A stretch of DNA of 64,000 nucleotides. It comes from Lactifluus volemus. Its lineage: Eukaryota; Basidiomycota; Agaricomycetes; Russulales; Russulaceae. Both the position numbers and the translations under genes were made by a program. This document shows positions 31,218-43,586 of this stretch, in pieces; positions within the stretch are counted from its first letter, which is position 1; every line of letters starts with the position of its first letter. The DNA is taken from contig WTXI01000009.1 of NCBI GenBank assembly GCA_022376515.1, forward strand, positions 496,001-560,000, written 5' to 3'. Under the pieces are notes generated by a model. The model did not search any database. It was not told the origin of the DNA and saw only the letters and a list, made by a program, of their open reading frames with translations.

Positions 31218-33979
31218 ATGGCTACCAATCTCGCCTCGATGCAGCCAATAGAAGAGACGATTGTAGGGAAACGACTACCAGCGTGCCCACGTTGCCTACA
31301 CTCGCTCAAGAATACTTTGACGAACTTAAACTAAACATCCCGGGGAGGTTCACCGTCGCGGTGATCACCAGTATGTTGTATGTACCCCCTACGAAACTTT
31401 CTCACACCCCTCTTTCCTATTCAGCTTTGACGAGCACACACGCCTGTTCAACGGAAATGTTTTGAACACTTCAAAGGCCGTCGTACTTCCCCTCGACGCA
31501 CAGATGTCTCGCAGTAAGTGCCACCACCGTCCGTTCTCTTACTTCACCACCACTACATACACATGGCAGAGTAATCATCTTCTGTAAGAAACACGGACTT
31601 TTCCCATCTGTCAAGGCAGGCGGGTACGGCACAGGCGGTTGGGCGATCAATGGCGACATCGTCATCGACCTCAGTCAGATACAAGACATTGACATCGAAC
31701 CACCACAACTAGGCGGGGGATATACTAGCTTGCGCGACACCGCCTCTTCCATGAGCAAGGGAAAGGCACCAGTCGGCGAGCCCGTACTTGATCTTCTGGC
31801 CCGAAGCACGAGGACACCGCCGAGCAAGCAGCAGGCAATGATCCCGTGCCTATTGCGTGGTTTTACAGTAAAGCGTCTACCGCGATCGCAAGTTTCTTGC
31901 ACGGGCCTCCTCTACCACTCGATGAGTCTGGAGAACAACCTCGCCGGATGCTGTTTCACCCGAGTCTTACCATCGACGGTCCGGGCAGCAGCACCCTTCC
32001 GTCTGTCACCGACTCACTTACTACCTCGCACTCCGAGGCCGCTCTCATCACCACCACCACCACCAGCGAGAGAGAATCGGGAAGTGGCACTCTGACTAGC
32101 GGCGGGTCCTCTTCTCGCTCCCCTTGGTCGGCTTTCGCCACCAACTCTGCAGGATCGTCTCACTCTCCAATCTCGGACGTGGCCCCTCCTACTTCTCCTT
32201 CTTCTCCCGCGTCCGGCGCGCCGTTCTCTTGGGCCGACTTTGAGACCACTGGCCACCCGTTCGCGTACATTGACAGTGCGGACCATGGAATGTCGCCCCA
32301 ACGCCGGTCAGTTCGAGGGTGACTGCGTGGGGAGAAGACGTGGCGTTGTCGTCACATCCTCTTCTCGCAGGAGAAGGAGATGTGCCACCCCATCTGACGA
32401 GACCCGTTCCGCCGCATACACACGCGTACGTTTCCTTCGGCGCTGGAGTGAAGCAAAAGGAAGTGGATTCATTCACCGCGGCGAACCCTCTGGGTGACAG
32501 CAATGTGCCATATCACGTCCCATTGTACGTCTACCTTTTCTAGCCATCCTTCCTTGCTGCCCACCCGCCCTGTTGGCATTCTCATCTAATTTTTTTTTTT
32601 CAACCTTCTTTTCTTCTATCGCGGTTTGATCGGGATAGTTCGGCCCACCCCGTGGGCGCATCTGTAATGTTGCTCGGCGGCTTTGGATTTTTGAGCAGGT
32701 TGCATGGGTTAAGCATCGACAGCTTGGTGGAAGCCGAGGTAGTCTTGGCCGATGGGCGAATTACTATCGTGAGCGAGAAGGAGTATCCGGGTGAGAGCTA
32801 TTTGTCCCCCCACCCCTCCGTCATCGAAAGGTCATGTACTGACTTGGAAGTCGAGATCTCTGGTGGGGTTTACGCGGTAGCGGTACGGCACTTTGCATCG
32901 CGACTCGCTACAAAGCGCGCGCCTACCCAGTCCCCGTCGTCTTTGCGGGCAATCTGATCTAGTACGTCTTTCCTCGTCCTTGCATCTCTACGAGGTTTCC
33001 CGCGAACTTCTTCTGATACGCTTCTCCCGTGGGAAGCCGCTTCCACCGCGCGACGGCACCCTCCCTTCTGCGGCATTTCCGTGATTGTGTCAAAGGCGCT
33101 CCACGCGAGCTTTACGCAAACGTGCTTCTCACCGCTGGTCCTGCGGACCAAGACTCCCTTGTCGTGATCCAGATGTGTTACGTTGGGCCGAAGGAGCAAG
33201 GGCTCGAGTATCTCCAGGCTCTTAGTTCGTGGACTGGCGAGCGCTGCTTGCTCAACGAGGTCCATGAGAAGACTTTCCTCAGTCAGCAGGACAGCGTCGC
33301 ACAGGTGTTGCGCGGCAAGCGGGGAAACCAATGGTTCATCCGCTCCGCGCTCATCAGCTCGCTTCCGGACGAGGTGATAAACAAGACCGTGCTTGAGTTT
33401 GCGGACACGCCCGTGGGATGCAGTAGGTCACCGTTTTTTTGGTTCCCCATAAGTTCTCAACCCTGCGTCTTTTCAGCCTGGCTTTTCGAACTGGCAGGGG
33501 GTGCCATTATCGACTATGAAGAGACGTGCGTCGCCAAGGCACAGCGTGAGGCTGCATTCACAATAGCTGCGTTGCACCAATGGGAGATGGGCATCGACGA
33601 TCCTCGCTGCGTGACTAGTGCTGAAGAGGTGAGACTTTTACCATGTTCCTTTACCCCCGCTGACCGTACCGCGCCTTTAGTGGCTCCGAGAGACGATCAA
33701 GCCTGTGGCAAGCGGGGGTGCTTTTCCATCGGTAAGTATCCTTCCCGTTGGATACATACGAGTCATCATGGGTAGTGGTGCAACGCACAGTTCCTCGGAC
33801 GTCACGAGGTGCCCGCGCGTGTGGCCGCCTCTTTCGGTGAGAACTGGGAGCGCCTCGTCGCGCTCAAGAAGCAGTATGACCCGACGGGTCTGTTCAGGAA
33901 CACGTTCTGGCCACTCGACAAGGACGGGGCTGAGATCGATCCAAGCGAACATGAGCCGCCAGAAGTGGTGTTTCCTTGA
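31218..33979 (+). CDS. FAD-linked oxidoreductase (PCMH-type FAD-binding domain)
   Basis: Oxygen-dependent flavoenzyme of the BBE/PCMH superfamily; substrate unknown. The N-terminus is MATNLASMQPIEETIVG (ATG 31,218). The FAD-binding core has SVKAGGYGTGGWAINGDIVI (31,598-31,660) and later HPVGASVMLLGGFGFLSR (32,646-32,700), with EAEVVLADGRITIVSEKEYP after it. Between them is a Ser/Thr/Pro-rich low-complexity insert (32,000-32,300). The substrate domain includes YANVLLTAGPADQDSLVV and WFIRSALISSLPDEVINK. The C-terminus has AGGAIIDYEE, WLRETIKPVASGGAFPS, YDPTGLFRNTFWPLDKDG and PEVVFP, stop at 33,977. Introns are evident at 31,373-31,425, 31,515-31,570, 33,423-33,477, 33,629-33,680 and 33,732-33,791. 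One-base frame breaks are needed near 31,275, 31,355, 32,330 and 32,880, so it is either recently inactivated or carries sequence errors. Another start, at 31,202, is in the other frame. Confidence 0.78.
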
Positions 33980-35287
33980 GCAGGATTCCAGCTTATGGCA
34001 ACGTCTGATAGATCTGATCGCTTACACGGACAAGGTATCTTTGTGTACGAAATTGTGTGAGTTGGGATACAGTGGGTTTCGAAGTTGGGGTATCTACGTG
34101 TTTGTTTGTGTTTGCCATAGATGTGCATTTGTGGCACCTCGTGCTGTCGTGGTCCCCTCAGGGCTGGCCGCTAAAGTGTTGGAATTCCTGCCCTTGTCAA
34201 TTGAACACATCATCACCATCTTGAAAATGAAAGCTTCCGCAAACCAAACAGATTGAACGGATGCGCGCCTTTGGGGACTGCGTGCATTGTAATGATGAGG
34301 GCCATAGTCCGTAACTTACACTACTTTGCAATCCTCCCACAATATCAGCACCATGCCAGGGTTCACAGAGAAGGGGAGGAGAAATGCTCCATGAATTGTC
34401 AGTGTAGATGCAATCGTGCTCCTACACCGCCGATTCATGGACACAGCTACAAAGCAAAAGGGGCATTGTGATGCTATGGGCGTACCTGCCGCTCTTCGTC
34501 GGATGTCGGCGAAAAGAGGAAGAGTAATGTTCGGGAGGGATATATGCAGTGATCGTTATTTTTTTTTCACCTTGTGCTTGACGACGCGTAAATGAGCCAG
34601 CCATGTGAGGAACAACGTCCGCCCTCGGCCTCGGCCCGCAATTCGGCGTTTTGATATCACGGGGTGTAACTGTACTGAGATACTTATCATTATTCCCGAA
34701 ATTTCAAAAAAATAAATAAATAATGGAACACCTTAATTTCATGAAGTCCACACGAAACTCTCGAAAAGAAGACTTTTTTTTTTGGTTTCAGCAGTCCGAG
34801 AAGGAAAATTACAGCTTTTTACCTTGTCACGCACACCAAAAATTTCTTCTTTCTCTCTCCTCTCTCTGATCGCAGAGCATAAATTTCGGGTTTACTGTAC
34901 ACAAAAAAATCTTGACGTTCGACAAACAGATCGGTGTCCGCGATCGCGCACACGCGCACTAAAAAGCCGAGGGGGGGCCCTACAGTAGTAGTACCGTTAA
35001 AACAGCACTTTGAGAGCGCTGGACCCATCCAATCTCCACGGGCGCATGGCGCAGCACGCCCATCATCAGGGGTCTGTCGGGCCTCTGGGAGGTCTCATCT
35101 CCCTCGCGCGCGCGAGCCCAGCATCCATCTGATTCGTGAGATGGACCCCGCGGTTTTTCTTCTTCTTCCAACTCAGCTATGCGCAAAAAAAAAAGTCCCA
35201 AGTTTCAAAGTTTTGAGGCGTTGAGGACGGTAGATGTGTCATGATGTACTACTGACATGCACCTTTGCACACTATTCAGACTTCTGG
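33980..35287. other. Intergenic region, no gene seen
   Basis: 1.3 kb between the oxidoreductase and the transposon relic. AT-rich with short A/T homopolymers (34,555-34,570, 34,775-34,785). No conserved frame. Confidence 0.45.
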
Positions 35288-35440
35288 GATTGGCTGTTTC
35301 TGTCAGAGCGCGAGCGCTAAGCTTGCCACTTTTGTAACATGGTATGTAACACATGGTACTAGATATTGTACGCTAAATTTTCTGGTGACTGAGCGAGAAA
35401 TGAGCGAGAAATTGGAGTGATCCAAAAGGGGGTCTGATCG
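35288..35440. mobile_element. Relic of the small inverted-repeat transposon, second copy
   Basis: Matches the reverse complement of 20,115-20,427 in blocks: gattggctg at 35,288, gcgagcgctaagc at about 35,309, acatggtactagata at 35,352-35,366, then a tail resembling ggtgattgagcaag and ttggactgatc. About 110 bp of the middle of the 20-kb copy are missing here. The ends are too diverged to fix, so the true limits may be some 40 bp wider at the left. Confidence 0.72.
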
Positions 35441-35872
35441 CGTAGGCCATGTCAGTGCTGACCCTCTCTCGTGTCTTTGATGACTTGTTATAGCTTTAAT
35501 AAAGCATTTACAAGTTCGAATTTAGACGTCCTACTCGAGTACTGTATTGTTACCGGTACCGTTGTTGTCAGGTACCATCATAATTGGCTTACGATTGGCT
35601 GCCCCTAGAATAGGCAGGTATGTATTGTGTTGTTTGAAGTACAAAAACGGGGTGAAAAAAAAAAAAACTACAGATAAAACTCGCAACTTCTATACCAAGA
35701 AATGGACCGGTATCCAAGTAGAGCGGGGTGAGGGGATTTAGTGGAGGTTCCAAGTATTACGCATGGGGAGGTTAGACAGCAAAAGAGAGCTAGCAAAGAC
35801 CATGTACAATGTAAAAGGAGAAAGAATCAGGAAAAGTCAAAAAAAAAAAATAGTTGGGTCAGTCCGTCGTCG
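35441..35872. other. Intergenic region downstream of the RhoGEF
   Basis: No gene seen. AT-rich, and probably includes the 3' untranslated region of the minus-strand RhoGEF gene. Confidence 0.45.
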
Positions 35873-38827
35873 TCAGTCTACGGGATATAAGAAACTCGCG
35901 AGTAGCCATCCCAGCGCGCCGCTCGAGTCCCGCGCGAGCAACAAGCAATCCTCGCCTTCATCCACGAACAACGGCAAATCGCGATGACGTGACGGATGTC
36001 CGGCCTCCTTGACCACCTGATACACGTCGTCGATGTACAGCTTGAAGAACGGGAGGCCATAATACTGCACCCCCTGCGGCGGGTCGCACGTGTGGATCAC
36101 GCGACAAGCGTATAGCGCCGGTGCGCGGTACCACCGTGAACTCACCGTCAGTCGAGGCGGCGGCGGCACCGGTGGATGCCGGTGTTGGCCGTGTTGTTGT
36201 TGAGGGTTAATTCCGTCGGACGTACGTGCGCGACGGGGAACGGGAGAGCGTCGAGGTAGGGACGGTAGCAGTGAGTCGAAGGTGTGTTTGGCCGGCGTAG
36301 GCCCGCGCCCACGCTCGTCGTCCTCGTGCTCCTTGCGGTGGTAGTGTTGCTTCTCCCCTCCGTCGTCTGCAAACGAATCCAGCAACCGACCCTGCGACGA
36401 TGACTTGCGCAGGGGCATCGGCGCGCCCTGCCGCCACGGCAGAGGGAGGTGCGACTGCGAAGACGTTGATTCCGGTAGGTCGACAATATAGCGTCCGGAC
36501 GAGACCGAGCGGAGCGGATCGAGTGCAGGCTTTCCGTCGATGGTAGACGCATCACACGGCGCGCAGAGGAACTCGAGTTGGAGCCGTGTTTCTTGTGTGT
36601 CGACGACAACGACGACGTAGACTCTGTGAACGTCGGAATCTCTGCCGGTGCCGAACGTGATGGTTCAAGCGAGCTCATCATCGCGTTAACAGTACCAACG
36701 CGCGTGGCCGACGCCTGCTTCGAACGGGGTGAGAGCTTCTCTGGGTTGATGATATTGAGAGTGAGAAGGTCCCGCGCGGCCTCCTCCCAGCGTGCTCGCC
36801 ATACGCGCTCCGTCTCTTCGCTTCCCGCATTCATCTCGCCCTCGACGCGTAACGCATCCCACAGCTCACTCCAGCGTGAGCGCACGTCGCGCCACAGACG
36901 TGTCTGCCACCTTGCCAACTGGCCGACGCAAAATGTCACGCCGGCTTGCAGGAGTTTGAGATAGGCTGGTAGCTCGGCGCGAAGCTGTGCACGTAGCGCA
37001 AGGTATGCGACCGATGCTTCTTGCAGTGACGAAGGTGGGCGGCCCTTGGTGCCGTTGTGCTGAAGCAGTGCGAGGTGGTGAGGCTCGAGCGCGTGGAGAG
37101 TTTCGAGGAGTATCGTCGGGCGTTTGACGGTGTCGAGGAGTGTGCGGAGCTGCGGTAGGAGCTGCTCGCGCACGAGAGCGTCGAGATCTACGCAGAGCGA
37201 GGTGAGCTGCTTGTCGACGACGACCAGGAAAGCGTCGAATGCCTCGGAGGTGACATTGGGGCCGAGGCCAATCACACGTCCGAACCCCTCGGCCCATATG
37301 CGTAGGGCGGACATGAGGGCCTGCACCGACTGAACCCAGTCGAGGGTCTCCTTGGCGAATTTTTGAATAAACTCGTCCGCGCAATGCATGTCACGTTCCA
37401 TTTGGGCGAAACGTTCGGCTTCTTCGCTGTCGTGCCGAGACATGCTTCTGGGAGTGGTGACGCCGCGGACCCGCACAACAATTCCGAGACCTTTCTTTTT
37501 GAGGACATCAGCTGGCTTTCCGATTGCTAAAACTTCCTTGACAATTTCGCGCCGTCGTTGCTCCTCATTGAGAGCGTGGGAAACGGCCTCGACCATAGAC
37601 TTTGCACGGCGAAGGTTCTCCTTGTCAGCGTGAGAATCGGGTGTCTCCACGATGATGGCTTGCAATAACAGAGCATACTTGAGAACGCGTTGGACAGGTT
37701 TAATGAGGAGTGAGGGGAGGTCCCACGCGTGTGAGTGCTGTTGGGCAAGGGTGCGGGTTCTGGCGTGATAGGCGGCGAGCGCAGGAGTCTGGGGAAGCGA
37801 ATTGAGATGAGCGAGGGCGGCTGGGTGATGAGTGACATAATGCATGTAGGGTGGTTCCATGTGGGGAATCTTTGACAGATTTAGCCGAGGCGTCAAGAGG
37901 GATGAGAAAAAGATGTTTTTACCATGTCAATAAAGAGTGAGCCAACGGCATCCTCGCCCTCTCCAACGGGGATGACGCTACCCAGCGCAGTCTCGAGACG
38001 AGTAACGAACTGATCAGCGAATTCGGCAAGTTCGGAGATATTGCTAAAAATGATCCGCGCGTCTTCGCTTGTCATGGGCGGGCCGAGTAATGTGATAGAT
38101 GAAGCAGAAGCACTAGAAAGAGTACGGGAGGACGAAGATGAGGATTGAGGAGGGGTGGGGATTGGGGGGTCATGGCCTAGGAAGGTGTTAAGGTGTCGTT
38201 AGTAGGACAGAGATTGGAATACACACCGAGGGCAACGGGGAGGTGAACTTGGCGAATAAGGGCAAGATCAGATGCGTAAGCGCGCTCAGACTCGATGAGC
38301 TCAAGGAGAGCGTGGGTACGTTTGGTGAGACCCGAGGAAAGGATTTTAGGGGGGTGGCTGGCTGAAGGGGGCGGTGAGTCTCTTGTATCGCGGACTGAAA
38401 GATTGTCGGGAGTGCTGTCGCCTGTTGAGGTACTAGGGGAGGAGCTAGCGGGGGAGGGGGTGATTGGGAGGGGTTTATCGGGAGACGGGGTGCGGGGCAT
38501 TGCGAGGAAAGGAGAGAGCTTTGGCTTCTCATTGACGAAGCCGTCATCGATGACGATATTTGGGGCAGAGAAACCGTCTATGAGAGTATCAATGGAAATG
38601 GAGGAGGAGCGGATGCGGGAGATTGGAGGGGGCATATGGGAAGGGAGAGTGTGTGTGTCGGTAGGAGGCGCGAGGGAACGAGCTTGTGGACGAAGCGGAG
38701 AACGAGCAGGTAAGGAGGGAGGTGATTCTATTGAGCTCGGAAAGGGTGAAAGTGAATGAGAACGGGAATGGGCCACGAGGGTTGAACGAGGCCCTTGCTC
38801 ACGGTCGTCTAGGCCGTCCTCGGTCAT
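35873..38827 (-). CDS. Rho guanine nucleotide exchange factor with DH and BAR-like domains (Gef1/Tuba-like)
   Basis: Activates Rho/Cdc42-type GTPases. ATG at 38,827. Exon 1 (38,827-38,227) encodes a disordered Ser/Pro-rich region and the first DH helix (HALLELIESERAYASDLALI). Intron 1 (38,226-38,177) carries a tactaac branch-point consensus. Exon 2 (38,176-37,923) has IIFSNISELAEFADQFVTRL. Exon 3 starts at 37,869 with IPHMEPPYMHYVTHHPAAL and the catalytic DH stretch PSLLIKPVQRVLKYALLLQA. A BAR-like helical domain follows (WAEGFGRVIGLG to ARWQTRLWRDVRSRW), then a Ser-rich linker and a C-terminal SH3-like domain (ALYACRVIHTCDPPQGVQYY, VDEGEDCLLLARDSSG, LLASFLYPVD); stop at 35,873. There is no PH domain, as in the DH-BAR class. 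One apparent 1-nt frame shift lies near 36,505-36,530, between SLHSI and RSVSSGRYIVDLP. Confidence 0.85.
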
Positions 38828-40260
38828 CTTTTACTCGTTGGCGCTCCGTTTCTGCTTTAGCACTGCTGACTTTTTTATTTATTAATAAACGTGATATGAA
38901 ATGATGCGACATCACCGATGCTCACAAGTTAACGTCTTCACTGTTCGACTATGACATGTGTCTGACACGCGCATTTTCAAAAACAGCCGAGGGCCTGTGG
39001 CCCTTCTCTTCCCTTCCCTTCCCACACAGTCCCTCTAATGTACTCTACTCGTTTTCCTCAGTTGTCGTCGTACACACGGACATCACGGAACACAACGATA
39101 AGAGAGTGAACATTTATCCGCATCTCTATCCCACCAACCCATATAAGGTGAACTTTATCTCTTACCCATCGATACCCCAGACTTTTCTCTAATGATTCAT
39201 ATTGGCCTAACTCACTTGAGCCTCGGCTTTTCACGACTAGTATCTTAATTTTGTGCGCCACATACCCGAAAGGCTCTGTCCTATTCTCGACCTTGACCCC
39301 TATGCCTACCGTCACAGACGCCGTATCATACAGCCGAGGACAACCGTCGATCGTGAAATTGTGGCTAGGTCCTTTATCAGATGGGCCATGACTCGCACGT
39401 GCTCATTCCCACATTCATCCTATTCATCTGACCGCTCTCTCTGCGTCTTATCTACTACTCTTTCCCCCTTTCATAATTTCCGTTGCCCAACGTGTCTGTG
39501 CTTGCTTGTCCCTCCATCCCCCGGGCGTCAGTGTAACTGTTCTTTTTTGCAACCGAATGGAAGTGCATTGGCCTGCTAAGGGCCCTTTTCACAACTTCCT
39601 TACTATCACCCACTAGTAAAGCACACATGTGCCTGAGCTCAGTTTGACTGATCCGTTGACTTAACGCACCAGAACGGTGCGAATGAGGCGCGGGGCTGAA
39701 AAGCGCCCGTCCATCCCCTCGGTCCGTAAAACTTTCAGTGCTATGCTCCGAGTCAAAGGCGCGTGATCAACTTCACGTCCGACTCTCCCTGCCTCGATTG
39801 CAACGTTGCGCGGGCCATGTAAAAACGAGATCACGTAACATTCGGCAGTTACTACGAATCCATATGGTCTCTTCACAAATCACATCGTCCATCTCAGCAT
39901 AGATCCGCCTTGACGCCATCTGCACTGCCATACCTGGGTGAACTGTTGGGCCGCCTCCTTTCCCCCCGCCACCTTCACCCAATTTCCCACCACAACTAGG
40001 TTTTTGCTTTGCTTTTGCATTCCACCAAGCTTCTCGACAGATTACCAGAAAGAGAGGTTGAATGGAAGCAACGCTCAGAGCGCTTTCTAGTATCCCAACC
40101 TTATTTGTTGGACTGTCGTCAATGGTCTACTTGCATTCCTTCCCCCTCCTTGAGCGTTCCCTTTTCCTTTTTAGCTCCAAGTCTCAGATTAGAGTAAAGC
40201 TTTGATATACAGATCTAATTTTTTACCCCTTTCCCCCTCGGATCGACGGACCGTTACGGA
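38828..40260. other. Divergent intergenic region between the RhoGEF and the aldo-keto reductase
   Basis: 1.4 kb between two start codons that face away from each other. Long pyrimidine-rich stretches (39,400-39,540) are typical of fungal promoters. No coding frame recognised. Confidence 0.5.
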
Positions 40261-40266
40261 TATAAA
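40261..40266 (+). promoter_or_regulatory. TATA box of the aldo-keto reductase
   Basis: tataaa at 40,261, 51-56 nt before ATG 40,317, in an otherwise GC-balanced leader. Confidence 0.65.
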
Positions 40267-40316
40267 ACCTCTCCAGAACGTCGCCTCTGGACCCGTATCA
40301 TCCTCAGTAGTTTGAC

Positions 40317-41513
40317 ATGTCACTTCGCAAGGCACTTCCGTTAAGTAATGGGACAACCATCCCGCAAATCGGCCTCGGTACCTGGCTCTCGAAACCCCTT
40401 GAAGTTGAAAATGCGGTGTGTTGCTATGCCTACATCAGTTTGTATTCGATGACATAATGTGGGACAGGTGGTATGGGCCGTGGAGAACGGGTACCGTCAC
40501 CTTGATTGCGCGTATGTGTACGGCAACCAGCACGAGGTGTGTGCTCCTGCATCGGATTGCTGTTCGGCGTCACTAACCCACAGACGTGACACAGATCGGC
40601 GCTGCTCTGAAGAAAGTGATACCGTCTGTGGTACGCCGCGAGGAACTTTTCATCACCTCAAAGCTCTGGAACGACGCGCATCGTCCGTCAGAAGTGGAGG
40701 CGCAGCTCGACCAAACGCTTTCTCAACTTTGCACCGATTATCTCGACCTCTACCTCATCCACTGGCCCGTTGCGTTCGTCCCCGGTCGCGGGAACTTCCC
40801 GAAGCGCGCGGACAAGCCCGACGATTGTGAAGTTGATGAAACCACGTCGCTCGTGGACACTTGGAAAGCGATGTTGGCTTTATGCAGCACGGGCAAAGTC
40901 AAGGCGGTCGGTGTTAGCAACTTTACGATCCAACAGCTCGAGGCGATCTCCAAGGCGACCGGAGAAAATCCAGCGGTGAACCAGATCGAGGCCCATCCTC
41001 TGCTGCCACAGGACGATCTAGTGGAGTATTGCAAGAAGGAAGGTATTCACCTTACTGCGTACTCCCCGCTTGGGAACAATCGTGAGTGGATTCGCGATAG
41101 AGGCAGGGTGGATGGTATACTGAAATGAGGATAGTGCAAGGCAAGAAGCAGCTGGTAGACTATCCCGAAGTGCAGCAGGTGGCTGAGCGGCTTGGCGCGA
41201 CTACAGCGCAGGTTTTGATTGCGTGGGGAGTGTATCGAGGTTACTCTGTGATTCCCAAGTCGGTGCAACAGGGTAAGTGAACCAATTTGGAAGAATTGAA
41301 TTGACCTATTGACCGGCGACAGATCGCATCATCAAGAACTTTGAGCAAATCACGCTGAGCAAGGAAGACTATGAAAAGATCTGCGAGATTGGGAAGAACA
41401 ATCACATTCGGTTCAACATTCCGATCACCTACTCGCCCAAGTGGTCGATCAACGTGTTTAACGAGGAGATCGAGAAGGACGCGCAGACTGATTACACGGT
41501 CAAGCTCGAGTGA
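40317..41513 (+). CDS. Aldo-keto reductase, NADPH-dependent
   Basis: Five exons, all in phase: 40,317-40,415, 40,468-40,536, 40,595-41,081, 41,135-41,272 and 41,323-41,513, giving 327 aa, the usual length for the family. The catalytic tetrad is present: Asp46 and Tyr51 ([11 protein letters not shown]), Lys79 (FITSKLWN) and His112 (YLIHWPVAF). The NADP-phosphate-binding motif IPKSVQQ and the VGVSNF strand are conserved. Exon 3 begins at IGAALKK using the acceptor gacacag; exon 4 uses gatag, joining GNN to [13 protein letters not shown]. It reduces aldehydes or ketones to alcohols in the cytosol; the natural substrate cannot be read from the sequence. This is the cleanest gene in the window, with no frame break. 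Confidence 0.94.
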
Positions 41514-41773
41514 AGGGTAATTGAGGATTAGTAATCATACTGTAGCCTCGGGATTAGAGCGCCAAGACAATGAAATGAAAGAAGGCCATTTACTCAATAC
41601 GGGAATGGATTGAACGTTTATGAAAATGCCTTCGATTCACACCACGTCACTGTCTTTCCCTCGTTCGTCTACATTCCTGTCTCCTTGCTTCTCTCCGAGT
41701 CTTGTCTGTAAAACGCCCACGCTTCTACTGTAGTATCAACTCTTTCAAACTTGGATAGATACCCGATTACTCC
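41514..41773. other. Short intergenic region
   Basis: 260 bp between two plus-strand genes, with a pyrimidine-rich promoter stretch at 41,650-41,700. No gene. Confidence 0.5.
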
Positions 41774-43586
41774 ATGAGTAACGGTTCTCCGACTGCGTTT
41801 CTTACTTGGGCGATTCTTGCTTCGCTTGTGAGCGGCACACTTTCTTTTCCGAACACGCTTGCAAGATTCATGTTGACGATTTTAGTTTTTTGCATTTCTT
41901 TTATACCACCTTTGGAGCTATGACCGCCTGCAGTGTCTCAAGTGGAACGCGGGACGGCAACCTGGCGCATTTAGGCGTCTTATGACCGTGCGTCGTTTAC
42001 ATTAGCCCCGGTCATACTGTTTCACTGATCCGTGCCCGCAGTACTCTTATCTAGGATCAACACCATTGTTCATCATCTTTGGCGTCGGTATCACCACGTT
42101 AAAGTTCAAAGAGGGTCCGTGCATCGTGGCCCGATCAGTGGTTTCATCCTTTAATGTTTCAGGTGCTTCGTTTCCGAGCAGGCTTCGTGACGCTCTCCCA
42201 GAATGAAGGTGCGTGGATGACGATCTCACTTTTTTGCGATGATTAGGAAAACACCGCACACAGTATATCCGAAACCAACAGATCTCTGGACCAAAGGCCA
42301 TCGAAACATGCTTCTCGGCCTCCTTTTCGTCTTTAGCGTTGCATGGGCCTTGGAGCAGTGCGTCATCTTGTTTTGTTTTTTTTTCTGCTGTTGTTCATGC
42401 CGTGTAGGATAACCCACTTTGAAGGTGCGTGGGTGTGGGTGTGTTGGTTGTTCGTTTCGTTTCTAAACGCGGTTCGAAAGCAGAACTCGCCTTTTGGTTC
42501 TTTCTTCTCGATCAAGGCCCAAAGAAACGGGACTGGTTCAGAAGCCTTGAATATAGACTCTGGTCCATCGGTCCGTCCTCCGAGTGGCTCTCTCAATCAC
42601 GTTCTCATCTCAGCACATCCCCAGCCTGCTTCGTTTCTATCTTAGGCATGCCGCTCACAGCTCTACTTTCCCGTCATGACATTCTCACCGTGCGCCCTTC
42701 TTCCTTCACTCACACACTCTCCCAGGGCTGACAACCTCCTCCAGACCGACGCGTGGATATTTCTTGTCGGCAGCCTTGGCTCTACGACCACCAACGTCCT
42801 CTTCATCTTCATTCTCATCCGTTTCCCTTCATTCTTTCGCCACGTAAAGGCAGAGGGTGCAGACCCTGACGTCGTCGTTCGCCTAGCTACCTTTAATGAG
42901 CTTAACGTTCGTTTCCACCCAACTAATGTGCTGTCAATCGTGTAACTGTCGACTGACGCCGACTAACAGCTCGTCCGGATTGTGTTTCGATTCGCTACAG
43001 TAGGTCCGCTACTTATCCTTGCAGTGGATGGTATTCGCGGGTCACACATAATCAATCGTAGCCTGTGAGTTCTGCAGCCGTCAGCTTTGCAAATTGCATA
43101 GACACCTTGCTGACGCATATAACATTGTTCAGGTTTTGGACAGACATCTTATTGATTATCTCTGCCATTGGTCAGTTCGTTTCCGGCCTCATTACTATCG
43201 TGGTACGCTTTCTATGGCTCTCACTTTACCTCGGCACCAACATCTTTCAATAGATATTCTTCCCGCGCTCTCTGACAAATGAAAACGGATACCGGAACCG
43301 CATCGCCTCTCCCATAACTGAAATGCAAACGCAACCACACGAATTCGTGCCTCCTGACCTTTCGGGGTCGTCAACGTTCATGCGATCAAAGTCAACGTCA
43401 CGTGGACGCACCCCCTCCCCTCCACCATTCTTAGGGCCCGCATACACCCAATCTAGCCCAGATATCCCAATCGAGTTGGCGCAGTCTCCTGTGGGTGCGC
43501 GAAGGAGAACTTTCCCAGATTCGACTCTGCACCCGTTTGTGCGTAGTTTGCTTTTCTTGGATCCTTACCCCCCGAATCTGACCTAG
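41774..43586 (+). CDS. Multi-pass membrane protein of unknown function
   Basis: Many short exons. Likely start MSNGSPTAFLTWAILASL (41,774). Recognisable exons: CLKWNAGRQPGAFRRLM, YSYLGSTPLFIIFGVGITTL (from 42,041), LWTKGHRNMLLGLLFVFSV with AWALEQ (about 42,280-42,358), AELAFWFFLLDQGPKKRDW (from 42,482), LQTDAWIFLVGSLGSTTTNV with FIFILIRFPSFFRHVK (42,742-42,910), VRIVFRFATVGPLLILAVDG, and LFWTDILLIISAIGQFVSGL (about 43,135-43,200). The tail is hydrophilic and Ser/Pro-rich (STFMRSKSTSRGRTPSPPP), ending at 43,586. About seven hydrophobic segments and a cytoplasmic-looking tail suggest a receptor-like or transporter-like protein. I recognise the pattern RFP.FFRHVKAEGA as common in Agaricomycete hypothetical proteins but know no function. 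Exact splice sites are partly uncertain. Confidence 0.6.

Noticed and set aside
32000..32500. Separate Ser/Thr-rich secreted protein suspected inside the oxidoreductase locus
   Set aside because: It is flanked on both sides by parts of the same FAD-binding domain on the same strand, so it is an insert in that protein.
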